Source: Amylostereum areolatum
Taxonomy: Eukaryota > Basidiomycota > Agaricomycetes > Russulales > Stereaceae
Direction: 5' to 3'
DNA length: 64,000 bases
NCBI GenBank assembly: GCA_012932865.1
Contig: SAXG01000016.1
Location: 868,001 to 932,000 of the forward strand
Shown here: positions 43,239 to 55,199 of the stretch, one piece after another
Position numbering within the stretch: the first letter of the stretch is position 1
Layout of the letters: the number at the start of each line of letters is the position of its first letter
Program-made: the position numbers and the translations under genes
Notes under the pieces: model-generated
Database searches by the model: none
The model's input: only the letters and a program-made list of their open reading frames with translations
Told to the model about the DNA's origin: nothing

Positions 43239-46200
43239 TCAGTCGGGAACATAAACAGCCCGTGATAGGGCGCCGCTACGGTCAATGATTGCCCATCGTG
43301 AACCTGGGAGTGGTACCCGTCCAACCAGACATTCCACACAGGTAAGGTCGAAAAACTGTTCCGTTTCCGCCTCATCTTTGTAGTAGTGGATGTCGATGCC
43401 TGGGTCTGGGTGTCCGTTTTTCTCTGCATCGACGCACCGCCTAATTCCAGCTAGGAGGATAGCTTCGGGCTCTGTGGAGCCAATGAGAGGTGATGTTGGA
43501 ACGTGGATAGCGTAGAGGTGTTGTAGGCGGCCGTAAAAGGTGACATTTTCATACTGAGGAGTGTGATTGCGGTGGCGGGCATGTACGTCGACCAATACTT
43601 GATACTGGGTGGAGAAATACATGAGTAACATGGAGACGTACGCATGATGGGAGCAAACGCACGCGTATATATGTCATGTCTCGACGGTCATCCCTAGCTG
43701 AGTACAAATGCGCCGCAGAGATAGTGTCACCGTCGTTGATGCGAACCCGGGCGTACTCCTGTATTGATGCATTCTTGACAAGATTCTTGAGGGTGGAAAA
43801 GTTGGCGGAAGGCACATTGTACCGCGTAGCGAGGGTCTTGGATAGACGAGTGAGGGTCGTTGCGTCGAGTACTAGTACAGGGCGGATGACAGGAAGTAGG
43901 GCATATGTAGGATCTAGTGGCCACCACGAAGAAGTGAGCTGATGCACTGTAGCATGGATGATGCTATTCTTACAATTAGGTGCAGTCAAGGACTGTGCGG
44001 GCAGGGTGCTTTCCGGGCGTGGATGGAGGCGAAGAACATCGCCATCTTCCAGACCATAAACAAGCATGACCTGGAACAGCTGTGCGCACTCGACGACATA
44101 GCGATCCAGGGAGGCATCGGGTCTTTTACGACTCTTGATAGCGGGGCGAATGAGGCCACAGTACCGTTCCATGGGAAATGCCCAGTACGCCCATACCGGC
44201 CCACAAGCGAGAACAGAATCGGCGATATGGAGGAGGGCATGGATAGTGAGCGGGCACGTAGATAGGCGAGTAGGATTATACTGGTAATATAACCTGTGTA
44301 ACGTAGACGATGTGAGCAGAACTTCGATGCAGCACTGAACTATACGCTCACTCTTCGAAGTGTTTGACCCAATCAATGAACCCTTGCCGGAGTTGGTCAA
44401 TTTCGTCGTATGTGATGGTAAATTGGAGACATGTGTGGAGAAGCTTGACGAGGGCTATAAAGTGATCGTAATATTTTGGATCCCGGAATTTCCGCTCAAG
44501 GAGAACGGGACCAAGGTAGAGCGTCCAGAAGGACCAGGTGTCCGCCGTGGTCGCAGTCTTGTCCGCAACGAAATTGGGAGGTCGCGCTCCATAGCATCCA
44601 GGTATAGTAGAACCTGACGCCGACGTTGCGGATCCGATAGCGTCCCATACAGATGACTGAATGATGTACGCCCCAGAACCCTCGTCGAGATCCTTGAAAT
44701 CGCCTGTCCAGAGGAGAATAAGGTTTTTGATCGTGTTCTCCCATATGAGGTGCATAAAGTCGTATGGAAACGACTTGGATAAAGAGAGAGACGGAAGTTG
44801 TGAGAGGATGGGGACACCTTTGATGCCATAAAGCTTTGCTAGTCGAGCATTCTCCGTTAAAGTGGTGGCTGATTGAACTGCGACCGCTTGCTCCATCATC
44901 TCAACGTGTGTTCGGCGAGGGAGATTTGCGGGGTCGTAAACGGCGACTACGTTGGGGTCTTCACTGGCAATGACCGTGGGGTGGTTGGCACGATTAAGAG
45001 GGACATAATGGGCAGTGGAACGCGTGTCGGGGACGCGTACACCTGTAATCTTGCATATACGGCAGGGAGACAGACCATTGTGGCCTTTCATCCGCATCAA
45101 GAGCGAGATGGCTGGGATATCGCCAAAAACAAGGATAAGGTATGCCCGAAGCATAAAGGACTCCTTTCGGAGAGCATCCCATGCCTTAACACCCTTGGCC
45201 AGTTCGAGAAGTTCGGCAACGAGGGGGAAAAGGAACGAGTCCATGTCAACAGGCTTTTTTGGTCCTGGAATGATGCCGATGGTAATGATGTTTTCGATGA
45301 GGAATCGGATTTCGGGAGGCAGATTGTAATTGAAGAGGATGATAGGCCAGCAAGTAGTCTTGCGCCGACGAAAAGGAGCGAACCCGTCCGTTGACGCTCC
45401 CAGAGCGATATCCCGACCATCCCCAAAAAACCGATGAGGTAGCTCCGTTCCGCCGATGACAACCTGCTTGCCTCGTAGTGCACGGTAACGATGGCCGTCG
45501 AAGACGTCTGAAACTTCCTGAGGGACACACTCATGGTTGGCACGGTATTGCATTTTCTCGGCCATGGATTCACTGCCAGAAAATGCGAGAAGGCGAGGGA
45601 TGAGAGGGATATAAGTAAAATGTTTCTTTGCGCGTCCATTGGATGTGTATCGATCGGTTTTGCAGTGAGGGCAAGCAGTGAGGTTCACAAGGGATCCGGT
45701 ATAGCAGACACATGATTGTGGGCAGCAGTCGTACAGTTTGGATTTGAAGCCTGCAAGAGATGCGAGCCGAGTCTGCGCCTCGTCGGGAGATGTAACACCT
45801 GCTCCAGGAAATGCGAACGGGAGGTCCATGTAGGCAGTGTCTGTAATGTGGTGTTTCAACTTGAAGGAATACTGTCGTAGAACTGCACGGTCTAACTGAC
45901 TGAGGTCATTTACTAAGTAAACACAAACTTAGACGTGCGATCGTTGATATCGGAATGGATATTGCGTACCATCCAGCTGTGTACGCCTCAGGAAATTGTC
46001 ATCCTCTGCCAGCAAGAGCAATGGATCATCAGGATCGAATGCACCAAATGTGTCGTCGAGTTCGTGGTCTGAGTCCACTGTGGCATCATGGTCCCAGGCC
46101 AACAGTATATCATCTTCATCGTCCTCGCCATCTTCCATCCAAAGAGCATGGAAGCTCTGATCCTGAAGTTCTGTCTCAACGGCATCGGCGTGGTCACTGC

Positions 46201-46705
46201 CAGGAATTGGCCCATCTAAAAGCGACCAAACAATCAGCTCCGTACATCTCGTACAAGCTTGAGGACGTACCGTCGGTCAGCATATCCATCATACTACAAT
46301 CTTCTGCACTGTCGGTACTTGCGACACCGGTTGGTCCTAACACGGCTGTATAGGAGGGTTAGATGCTTTGTAGATGCTGAAGGCTGAAGGGAAACACACC
46401 AAGCGCAGGATCTCCCGTCTCCAAGCCAGTGTTCATAGCGGTAGATTGCAAACCGGGAAATTTATCTGAAGACATGGTTTAAATGAGTCTCATCTCAGGT
46501 GCATACTGCCGAATGGATACGCACCAGTCCGAGCCCGCTTCCTTAGATGGCCTTTCTCTAGGCTGGTGAGCTCGTTGACCACTTGGTGACCCATCTCCGA
46601 GTGAGCGAGAAGCGCTAGGTGCTCTCTTTCGGTCTTCCGATGAACCTTCTTGCCGCAATGTCCACAAAGGACAAAGTCGCTCTGACGGTCTTGTTTCGGA
46701 GGCAT
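43239..46705 (-). CDS. Tnp2-like transposase of transposon 2
   Basis: It starts MPPKQDRQSDFVLCGHCGKK, a Cys-X2-Cys plus His segment like the N-terminal zinc motif of these transposases. Acidic exons at 46.0-46.4 kb follow, then a long exon (45859-44348) with CPHCKTDRY, FTYIPLIPRLLAF, GHRYRALRGKQVVIGG, PVDMDSFLFPLVAELLELAK, GDIPAISLLMRMKGHNG, SPCRICKITGVR and FPYDFMHLIWENTIKNLILL. Later exons hold a DUF4218-like CPLTIHALLHIADSVLACGP and FPMERYCGLI, and the end WAIIDRSGALSRAVYVPD. The frame looks open throughout the large exons. It belongs to a different Tnp2 subgroup from transposon 1. Confidence 0.82.
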
Positions 46706-47075
46706 AGTGTTGGTGACAAAAGTGGGCTGGATTTTGGATGTGATGGAAGAAAAATACAAAGTCGACAAAGTCGCAATCGGTTGAAACTTGAGTATCTCTC
46801 GGAGTTTGGTGCTGAAGATTACGAGTGCGATTGTACGCTGTATGTTCCATAGAAACCGCAAAATACAATTATGAATGGCCTGGAGATGGCGAAAAGGAGC
46901 ATGTTTGACACGGTGGACGTACCTTCTGTTTCAAATTCGTTGCTGAGGACGGGCACTCGCAGCCCCCCCCGTTGGGGACAGACTTGGAATATAAATAGTC
47001 GAGCCAACACTGCACAATTCACCACTCCATCCCCGTCTCAATCACACCACTCCGACACATTCTCTACTTCTTCCA

Positions 47076-48008
47076 ATGGCAAGCACGGTCACCACTCCTG
47101 CTCTTGCTCAGGCTACGCCTCCGACTCCTGCAACGGCTCCAGCTCAGCGCAACAAGGCACCGTCGAACAAGGTACTTACCAAAAGGGACCTCGAGGCAAA
47201 GCTTCGCGAGTATGAACGTGAGTTGCAGGTTTCTGTATTGAACTTGTATCCGTTAGACGACACGCTGATGACATACGGGATATGTTTCACCTTCAGAACG
47301 CTTGGAGGACCAGCAGAAACAGGTCGACCATGTTACTAGCCTCAATGTGCAGCTCACTGCGGACATTGAGACTGCGAAGATCTCCAACCCAACGCCTCTC
47401 AATAGCAACGGCCTTATCGCATGCCCCAAGGCTGTCAAGGGCTCTCACGAGCCGGCGTTCTATATGTCCGACATTCGAACCTTCCTCAATGACATGGATG
47501 ACGTCGAGGATGGCAGCGAGTACTATCGAAGCATGCGGGTGAGTTTCATTCCTCACTGACATTCCCTGTTCACTCACAATAGCCTAGCGCATGACACGCT
47601 TCAACATGAACCGTGCGGGAATGGATCTATCAAAGACCTATAGTGAGCTCAAGCACTCCGAGCAAGTCACTCGCGTTTGCAAGTCGGCGAGTGACTCACC
47701 TTTGCTTTATCCTCCGGATGTACTGACCTCCTAGTGTCTAGATCCGCCAGGAATACCCTGCCGCCGCTCGCTTTGAGAATGACTGGGCTACCCGGGCCTT
47801 CATCCGTCAGTACTTGAGGAACAATTCATGGAAGAGGAAGCGCACCGACGACCACGATGGTGATCAAGACGAGGAGTTAGATGGCCATTCAGGTTCGGGT
47901 ACAGGCCCCAGTGCAGGGTTACAACGTCTAGGTCAGATAGCGGCGACGAAGCGCGCTCGTCTTGAGGACCAGCCCACGCGCGATAAGAGCTTGAGTCCTG
48001 ATGCTTGA
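47076..48008 (+). CDS. Transposon 2 partner protein
   Basis: The ATG at 47076 is preceded by a TATA-like GGAATATAAATAG at about 46985. Exons: 47076-about 47215, about 47298-47536, 47585-about 47683 and about 47742-48008, giving roughly 250 aa. It begins with an Ala/Pro/Thr-rich tail, then a Lys/Glu-rich coiled-coil-like segment (TKRDLEAKLREYE), an ordered core (FYMSDIRTFLNDMDDV) and a basic C-terminus with a KRKR nuclear signal. It shares a 370-bp divergent promoter with the transposase. No known domain; a DNA-binding accessory role is inferred from position. Confidence 0.6.
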
Positions 48009-48797
48009 AGTGAAGATGTTTCTAAGGTTCGTCTTCGAGTTGCCTCGAGCTTTCTATATCCTGATGAGTGCTTCCCATTTAGCACCCCTGTGGCCAATAC
48101 CCAGTCCAATTCATAACGTACATATTAATTCTTGTCGGCCATTGAGCCGTCTCTTCTGTCTTTTCTCGTCGCTTCGTGGTGTGCGGTGGTGGTGCCGACG
48201 CGCGTTGCATCCACTCGCTTTGGCTTCCTTCTGATAACCCCTTACTTGTTACGTAGCTATCTAATATATTTCGCACGTGTTGTGCGCGATATCGAAACCA
48301 CCGTCTGATCATTTGCTGAATCTCATCTCGATGCGTAAGCTGCAAAATCAGCAACATGAACGGAGGGTATTTTCAGGCTGTAGGATCCGGTTGTTTTCAT
48401 ACCTACCAGCACCGAAATCAAAGCCCCTTTGAAGGCTGAACATCAGCACATAACATCAGCATGGAAATATGCACTTCATGCCAGAGGTGTAAATCCGCAC
48501 TTCGTGCCGGACGTGAAAAGTAGCATCTCACCTCCAACGTGAAAAATAGGCGGAGTAGCTGACTGAAAAACAGGCGTGAAGTTTCACCTCAAAATGTTGT
48601 TCTTTTCAAAGTGTAAAATCCCGGGAAAAAAGCGGTGAAATGGTACTTTTTTCCAGTGCTTTTCACTCATTGAAATCAGACCGGGAAAGACTGATATTCA
48701 TCACACTGGGCTGAAAGTGAGTCGTCTACAAACTGAATATGATCGTGAATAAGGCTGATTAGGGCGGTGAAAATCACCCCACGGTACCCTCCTAGTG

Positions 48798-48841
48798 TTG
48801 GGTGGCCAGGTTTGGGACAGCAGGGAGAGCGTCTGGCCCAT
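48798..48841 (-). pseudogene. Separated 5' end of the split dehydrogenase gene
   Basis: The ATG at 48841 opens MGQTLSLLSQTWPP plus two bases (44 nt). Joined across the transposon and one copy of the TTG duplication to 41590-41532, it continues in frame with KPKWGTDDIPDLEGK, the standard beginning of this SDR family. The join needs no added or missing base. Confidence 0.85.
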
Positions 48842-49496
48842 CTGTGCACGTTTACGCGTTGCGATACGGGGGTGGGTGGGGGAGATGGGGGATGGCCATG
48901 CGTGCGTAGCAACTGTGTGCTTTTATACCCATGCAGGGCGCTGAGAAGGGGCACCGCGGTGGCCCGTGGGTACTTAGATAAGTTAGATGTGGGTCCCCGG
49001 CGCGAACGCTTGCGATCGTCATTTCGAAGAGAAATGGGACGTCAGCCTGTGATTTACTACCAAACATGCTCAAGTATACGTATACGTCAACGGTGAAGCT
49101 GGCAGGGTTCTACCAGCCGTACAGCGTGCATACTGAGGGAAAAGCATGGCATTAAATGAAGGAGCAACTCGTGAAACCAGCACCCCCGAGGTGCCCGGAC
49201 CAAGTCAGTCGCCAACGTCACTCACGTCGTGTAAGTAGATTGTGTGAATAAAATTCAGCAGGAAGTGACGGATGCACCCTGAGGGTCCCCTCGGTGCGAT
49301 CGCCTTTCAGAGCTCTCGGAACGAGGCTACGAAGATATCCCGACACGCTCGGGCTCCAGGGGCGGCGAGTAAATCAATCCGGTATTGGCCCGATACAAAA
49401 CGATTGATTAGTACAGGGCCGGACATGTACAAGGCCCGAGGGAGGCAGCGCGACGGTCGCTGTATGGAAGTCGTGGCAGTCGTACTGTACAGACAC
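48842..49496. other. Upstream region of the split dehydrogenase / 3' flank of CIA1
   Basis: It should contain the original promoter of the dehydrogenase, now separated from most of the coding region. No other gene was recognised. Confidence 0.5.
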
Positions 49497-50780
49497 CTAC
49501 GCCTTCACGATTTTCCAGATCTTCGCTGTGCCGTCGTCCCCGACCGTCGCCAGAAGATCCTGCGAGCCCTGGCGCGGACACCATACGACGCTGTTCACGT
49601 CGCTGACCCCATGCGCATCTTCGAGGCGCGAGATGAGCTTATGCCGCGGCGGGGTCGTCGGCGTCGCATCTGGTTCCTCCTGCCACCGCAATGCACCCAT
49701 CAGCGCCAGCGCGAATCTCGACCGAGAAAAAAAAAATCGCACCTCTAACTCCCAGACATTGACCCTCCCATCTCCTCCTGCGCTGGCTATCAACCCTAAG
49801 CTCCCATCTTCCTGCTTTCCGGGCTTCGCCCCCCAGCTGACCGAATACACCGTGCGCTCGTGCCCCTCCAGCACGAGCACGCACGTCCATTTGTGTTCCG
49901 CGACGCGCTTCCACACGCGCACGGTGCGATCGTCGGAGGCGGAGGCGAGGTAGCTGCCTGTCGGGGACCAGGCGACAGACCAGACCGTGGACGCGTGCCC
50001 TGAGAGTGTTGCGAAGCAGAACCAGTCTTCTGAAGGATCATCGAGGTAAAGTTTTATCGTGTCATCGTACGAGGCCGATGCGAGGATCTGTGCTGCGAAG
50101 GGGCGTTGTAGGTGAGGGATGCGGAGAGGGCAGGGGGAAGAGACGGACCTCCTCGGAGGGGTGCCAGGCGACGGACTTGACGTCCTGCGTGTGTTCCATA
50201 AGCACGCCCATACACTCAAAGTCGGCATCGGGGAGCGCTGAGAATTGCGGATGCTCGTGTCAGCGACGAGGACGACGAGACCGGGGGAACGCACCCTCCC
50301 AGACCCAGACGGTCTTGTCCCGACTGCAGCTCGCGAGGAGGTTGCCCTCGGCAGACCACGCCACGCTCTTGCACTCCGTCTCGTGCCCCTCCAGCATAGC
50401 CACGCACTCCCACTCCGCACTCCCGACCTCATCCTCGTCCTCCGCTTCCTGCTGCCATACGCCGATGTTGGCGTCGAAAGACGCGGTGGCGAGCGAGGTG
50501 CCCGCTGGTGACCAGGCGAGTGCTCGCACGGTCTTGGTGTGCCCGGTGGGTATTGATGTTTGAATTTTGAACGAGGAATCTGTGTAGGAGTACATGCGCA
50601 CGGTCTTGTCGGCAGAGCATGTCGCGAGCAGCGGTTTTTTCGGATTCCAGGCGACGTGCCATGCCCGATCTTCGTGTCCTGTCGCAGGCATCGATACGGA
50701 TGATTCACATAAAAGAATTAAAGGTGCACACCAGTTAATTCCGCGACCAGTTCCAGACGATATGGGAGGTCGACGTCCAT
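49497..50780 (-). CDS. CIA1: Cytosolic iron-sulfur assembly WD40 protein (CIA1/CIAO1)
   Basis: Five exons (50780-50732, 50678-50295, 50237-50149, 50087-49743, 49679-49497) give 1050 nt, 349 aa. Seven WD40 repeats are readable: GHEDRAWHVAWNP, LLATCSADKTVRMY; GHTKTVRALAWSP, LATASFDANIGVW; GHETECKSVAWSAEG, LLASCSRDKTVWVWE; EHTQDVKSVAWHP, LASASYDDTIKLY; GHASTVWSVAWSP, LASASDDRTVRVW; GHERTVYSVSW, IASAGGDGRVNVWE; and DVNSVVWCP, LATVGDDGTAKIW. The length and this repeat set match Cia1, which with Mms19 and Cia2 docks client apoproteins to insert Fe-S clusters in the cytosol. No ATCWGATAA site is seen in its promoter, unlike FET3/FTR1. Confidence 0.88.
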
Positions 50781-50969
50781 GGCAAAATGGCGAAATGGAA
50801 AGCTGAAGCTGAAGCCTGAGACCGGAGCGATCGACGACATACAATATCTAATCTAATCTCAAACCTTGGATCACCGCCCATCGCTGCCATCAGCGCGCGC
50901 GATGCCGACGCGCAACGCGTCGCCGTTGACCTCGCCCGCGACCCCGCCTCCGCCATGCCTGCCGCCCTG

Positions 50970-51991
50970 ATGCGTATCCCCCCAGAGGAACTCGAAAGAG
51001 CGCCCGCGAACCATACAAATACGATACACAAAATTCAAGGCATCTCATTCTCTTAAATCTCCCCCATCATCACAACAGCAACGAGAGTCCTTTTGACGGG
51101 TGCGACCGGCGCTGGTAAGGCTCGTGTTTTTGTTGAGGCGGGCCAGAGCTCACGACGAGTTAATGACAGCCGGTCTTGGTGTTCTCCGCGCTCTCCTCGC
51201 CGACGACACCGTCAACCATGTAACAGTGCTCGCCCGCCACCCCCTGCCCTCATGGGTCGTCCTCCCCAACGGTACCACACCGACCGCTCCCTCCGAACCC
51301 CCCACCCACCCTAAACTCAGCACCACCGTTCTCCCCTCCTTCCTCTCCTACACCCCCGATCTGCGTGCCGACATCGCCGCACACGACGCGTGCATCTGGG
51401 CGCTCGGCAAGAGTGCCGTCGGCATGAGCGAGAAGGACTATACTGAGATGACCGTTGGGTATCTCGACGCGTTTCTGGACGCGGCGAAGGAGGCGGGAGT
51501 GGGCGCGGCTGGTGGGAAGCCGTTCAGGATGGCGTTTATCACTGGACAGGGTACAGACCCGACAGAGAAGAGCTGGCAGCTCTTCGCGCGCGTGAAGGCA
51601 CGTTGAACCTTCGCCTCGATCTTCAGAGTCAGTATCCTTATCCTTTTGCTATGATTAGGGCCGCGCAGAAAATCACCTCACTCAACACGCGAAAGACTCG
51701 GCGGGCGCGTTCAAGCCGACCATCCTGCGCCCCGCATACTTCTTCCCGTCTTCGCTCTACCCCGCCGACCAAGAAAACACGCGTCCCACGGCGGGACGTG
51801 TCTTCGACAAGGTTCTCGGAAACCCCCTCCGCTACGTGATGGGCATCACCGTCGAGGATATGGGCAAGTTCGCGGTGGAGGCAGTCAAGGGGACCTGGGA
51901 GGCGAAGTACCCCGACAAGGTCGTGTTCTCTAATGGTGAGATGAAGAACGCGGTGAAGGAAGTGGGTACTAAAGGGAGGGATGAGCTGTGA
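50970..51991 (+). CDS. NAD(P)-binding Rossmann (NmrA/epimerase-like) protein
   Basis: Exons 50970-50973, 51079-51114, 51170-51597 and 51659-51991 sum to 801 nt, 266 aa. The N-terminal fold starts TRVLLTGATGAAGLG (Rossmann TGATGxxG), then VTVLARHPLP, HDACIWALGKSA, TVGYLDAFLDAAKEAG, PFRMAFITGQG and TILRPAYFFPS. This is the order of the YbjT/NmrA-like oxidoreductases common in fungi. The start (ATG plus one base, then a 105-bp intron) is my best solution because the next upstream frame is closed; it is uncertain. Intron 3 begins GC rather than GT (51598). Its 3' end is duplicated as relics at 56.1 and 60.6 kb. The promoter is shared with CIA1. Confidence 0.78.
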
Positions 51992-52159
51992 GCCCCTTGT
52001 AAGTGTCATCTTTGGGTTGGTCTCTGTTTGCTCTGGCTGACTTTCCGTGTGCAATAGGTACATTTGATGTACATACATGTCCCTTGGATACTGAAGCCCA
52101 TCTCTCACTGTTTACGACACAAGCATTTTTTGTTACATTGTACACACCGTCGACGTACT

Positions 52160-52653
52160 GGGTGGCCTTCTTCCTACACTTCCTCAAAGACCTTGGACGG
52201 GTACAAGCTCCCCGCGTCGGGGGGGTAGGCGCAGTTCGTAGTCCACCGCGATCTCCATCCACGCTACGAAGATGTCGAACACAGGCCAGAACGAGGCGAA
52301 GATGTGGCACTGGGTCGGGGGGCCAGGGGCTCACGGAAGGACACGGAGACGACCGTCATTTGCGCGAAGATGCGCTCGAGGTCGCCGGATTCCAGCTCGC
52401 TGAACCACCGCTCCTCCCGTCGCGTCAACGTCGCGCACGACCGGTTCGCCGCGGTCCAGAAGGTGGCCCACACAGTGCCGTCGAGGTCGTCGAGCACGGT
52501 GTGGATATACGGAAACGCGTACTTCCAGCTGGCGACTCTGCGGTAGGACGAGAACGGGGCGATGTCCTGCCAGCGGATGAGGGTGAGAACGGCGAGCATG
52601 GGGTTCAGACGAAGGGAACGCGTACGTCGGGGCTGTCGGCACCTACCCCGCAC
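52160..52653 (-). pseudogene. G5: broken copy of the orphan family
   Basis: The minus strand shows YIHTVLDDLDGTVWATFWTA, matching HHVIDDLDGIMWVALWSL of G4, and later CHIFASFWPVFDIFVAWMEI, matching AAFQSVFDVFERWLKI. The tail (CRKKATQYVDGVYN) is in another frame. The N-terminal exons are absent and at least one frameshift is present. It is closest to G4, which lies 10 kb away. Confidence 0.65.
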
Positions 52654-52950
52654 CTCATCTTCTTATGAACGGCGGAGTCGACGTCGGGGATGGCTGCTTA
52701 GATGCTTTCCCAAGAATCTATAACGTCCACAGTCTCGATCATCGGGACTTGAAGCTTGACTCTGCGAACGCAAACCGCGACTGCTGACCCTAGAATACAA
52801 TGTCTTAACTTCTGAGATCATGCTGAAACAAACTGGGAGCTGCCCGTATAACCCGAGACGGGACGGGGACATATCCGAGAACTTCAATCAACTTGTTCAT
52901 CTCCAATATAATCCTCCATCCATATTTATCTTCTATCCTGCATCCTTCGA

Positions 52951-54000
52951 CTACTCGGTGCCGTCACGGTATTGACCGCTCTTCTCCAAGAATTCTACAC
53001 CCGCCTTGAGGTACCTCACCAGGTATTGGAAGGTGACTTCCCTGGTTTCTTCGTCTAGGTCTTCATTGTCGTACGATTCGATGACCTCCATGTCCAGCCT
53101 AGCCACCTTGGCGATCTTCATCCACTCTTTCACGATGTCATATATAGAGTCCCAGAATAGCAAGGGGCGAGCCAGAACCGTGACCTTCTTCTTTCCCTTC
53201 CGCACGAAATCCCTCTCGCTGAACCAGGATACGATTGCTTGTTTCGTGTGATTGACTGTGCTGACACTGTCGGAGGACAGAGTTTCATACCAACCCATTT
53301 CGCGCCATTCCCGGTCTGCATGAGTCACGATCTTCCACATGACAATCCACAGAACTCCCTCGACGTCATCCAGCACACTGTGCGCGAGACCGTATTGACC
53401 GGACACGTCCCGCGCCGACAACCCGCGTCGAGACATGAATTTCAGGACCGTCTAAGGCGGCATACAGTGAGCGAGGTACTGTTTGGATGTACACAGGGGA
53501 GGGAATGAATCACATACAGGATCATGGTGGTACGCCGAACACCCGCGTATGAGTCCACCGTAAACGACCGCGTCGACATCTATAACAACCGCCTTGCACA
53601 CGCGGAGATGTCTCTCGAGAAACGCAAAACACGCCGGGTCCTCGCCGCGCATGCACGGCATGGCTTCGATCACGCCGTTCGTGCGCCGTGCGGGCGTTGT
53701 TCTCGCCTTTATCGTTCCGATGGAGGGAACAGAGTCAATGGTCATGTCTTCAAGATAGGCGTTCAGGATAACTGTGCTTCGGGATTAGAGGAAGCGCAGA
53801 AATCGCAAAACCTGAGACTGCGACGAAGGCTCACTAATCATAACGTCCACAGCGATGTAAACACAGTCCATCAAGCTTACGTCCTCTGAGAGCAACGAAA
53901 TGCTTTCCATCGGACCTGAGGGCGTCTTTGCATCGGAAGCGTCGTGGGAAGTGGAAATGTCATTCGTGGCGGAACATGGGTTTGAATTCGAGTCATCCAT
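52951..54000 (-). CDS. G1: orphan-family protein with kinase-C-lobe-like motif
   Basis: Three exons (54000-53835, 53771-53518, 53451-52951) give 921 nt, 306 aa. Seen: an N-terminal Ser/Thr-rich segment, VYIAVDVM, CFAFLERHLRVCKAVVIDVD, then HSVLDDVEGVLWIVMWKIVT, VNHTKQAIVSWF, YDIVKEWMKIAK and the shared end GVEFLEKSGQYRDGTE. The HxVxDDVEGxxW block recalls the HDxES/DDLExxxWV(L)LW helix in the C-lobe of fungal FunK1-like kinases, but no ATP-binding or catalytic loop is present, so kinase activity is not expected. No signal peptide or membrane span. The function is unknown; the frame is intact. Confidence 0.68.
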
Positions 54001-54935
54001 ACGCCGGGGTGGAGAGACAGATAGGAAAGGGAGGTAGCTTGCAGTCCGAGTTCGGTTGAAGTCTTATATTGATGCAGGAAATAATACACGCGAGAGGAGC
54101 GCGCACTCTGTGCACGGCTTTGCCAGCCGTTGCGTACCGCTCATGATGCACGACCGCGAGATGAATGCATGGCATCCCGTCAGATATCTACACAAAACAG
54201 AAACTTGATAAACGTACTTTCACGCCGGTGTCCTCCTCGTCAAGCCTCCCTCCGTCCCGTCCTAAAACCACCCCTTCGAACGCTACGTGTGACAAACAGC
54301 TAGTACCCCCACGCCATGCCCGTACGCCTCGCACCCTGGATGATGGAAAACACAGTCAATCATTATGATGACTTATGGCACGCACCTGTGGATCGACGTC
54401 GACATCCTCAGGTGAGAGCGAGGTGACTCAGGTGAGAGATCATCGTGATTGTACCGTGTGAGCGCGAACGCCGTGACGAAAACGAGAGACAAATTTAACG
54501 CACCTTGAACAACCTCGCGATATACGGTATGAACTGCCCAAACACGCGCTCCAGGCCCCCCATCTGCACCTTATCGACCTTGACCGGCGAGGGCGCGGCG
54601 TCGACTTTGGGCGGAGTCGCGCCTAGCCAAAAGAACGCCGCGTTGGAGACGAGAAGAGGAATCTTCGTTAGGGACATTTCAGTGTAGAGGGGTTCGCTAC
54701 TCGTTGTTTGGAGCCACTTGAGAGAGAGAGAAAGGGTGGTGCTCTTGGACGAAGTGTGTTCCCTCCATGAGCGAGATAAGGTGTGAGTTAAAGCTCCCAG
54801 GACTGAGCGGTCACGACAGAGGTCTTGTGATGACCATGTGAAACGGAAACGTCCTTGAGTCGCGTTGGCAGATGGGTCAATTAACTAAAATTTCCGACGC
54901 GAGTTGGACGAAAGTTGAACGAGAGGAGCTCCAGA

Positions 54936-54952
54936 CAGATAGATAGATAGAT
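54936..54952. repeat. AGAT microsatellite
   Basis: CAGATAGATAGATAGATA: four tandem units. Confidence 0.85.
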
Positions 54953-55199
54953 ATTTACTTACGTTCAACTCTCCAACGGACCAGCGGCGGATTCGGAAGT
55001 GACAGGTCAGACATTACAGTGCATTGATATCTCGGCAACTTGACCTATGATACAGGAAGGACTGTGGTATGTAGTGAGGTCGGAGGAGGAAAACTGCATG
55101 AAGGTGGATCAGCCCGAGCCAGACCGTCCGGAGACCGTCATTTCGCTGCGCGCCGCCTGCCCGGGCCGCTATGGGCACCGTATGTAACTCCTCTCAACT

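Larger units (their letters stand above)
41594..48797. mobile_element. CACTA (EnSpm, Tnp2-type) DNA transposon 2
   Basis: The left end is CACTATAAGG at 41594 and the right end CCTCCTAGTG at 48797 (inverse CACTAGGAGG; 8 of 10 match). The flanks are TTG at 41591-41593 and TTG at 48798-48800, the 3-bp target duplication. The subterminal zones (41620-41790 and 48470-48780) are full of GGTGAAA/TTTTCACC and GGTGATTT motifs, as usual in this superfamily. It carries a minus-strand transposase and a plus-strand partner ORF transcribed divergently. The region 41800-43230 holds no recognised gene; a 200-codon Pro/Ser-rich frame at 42200-42805 is of doubtful reality. The length is 7204 bp. Confidence 0.93.
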
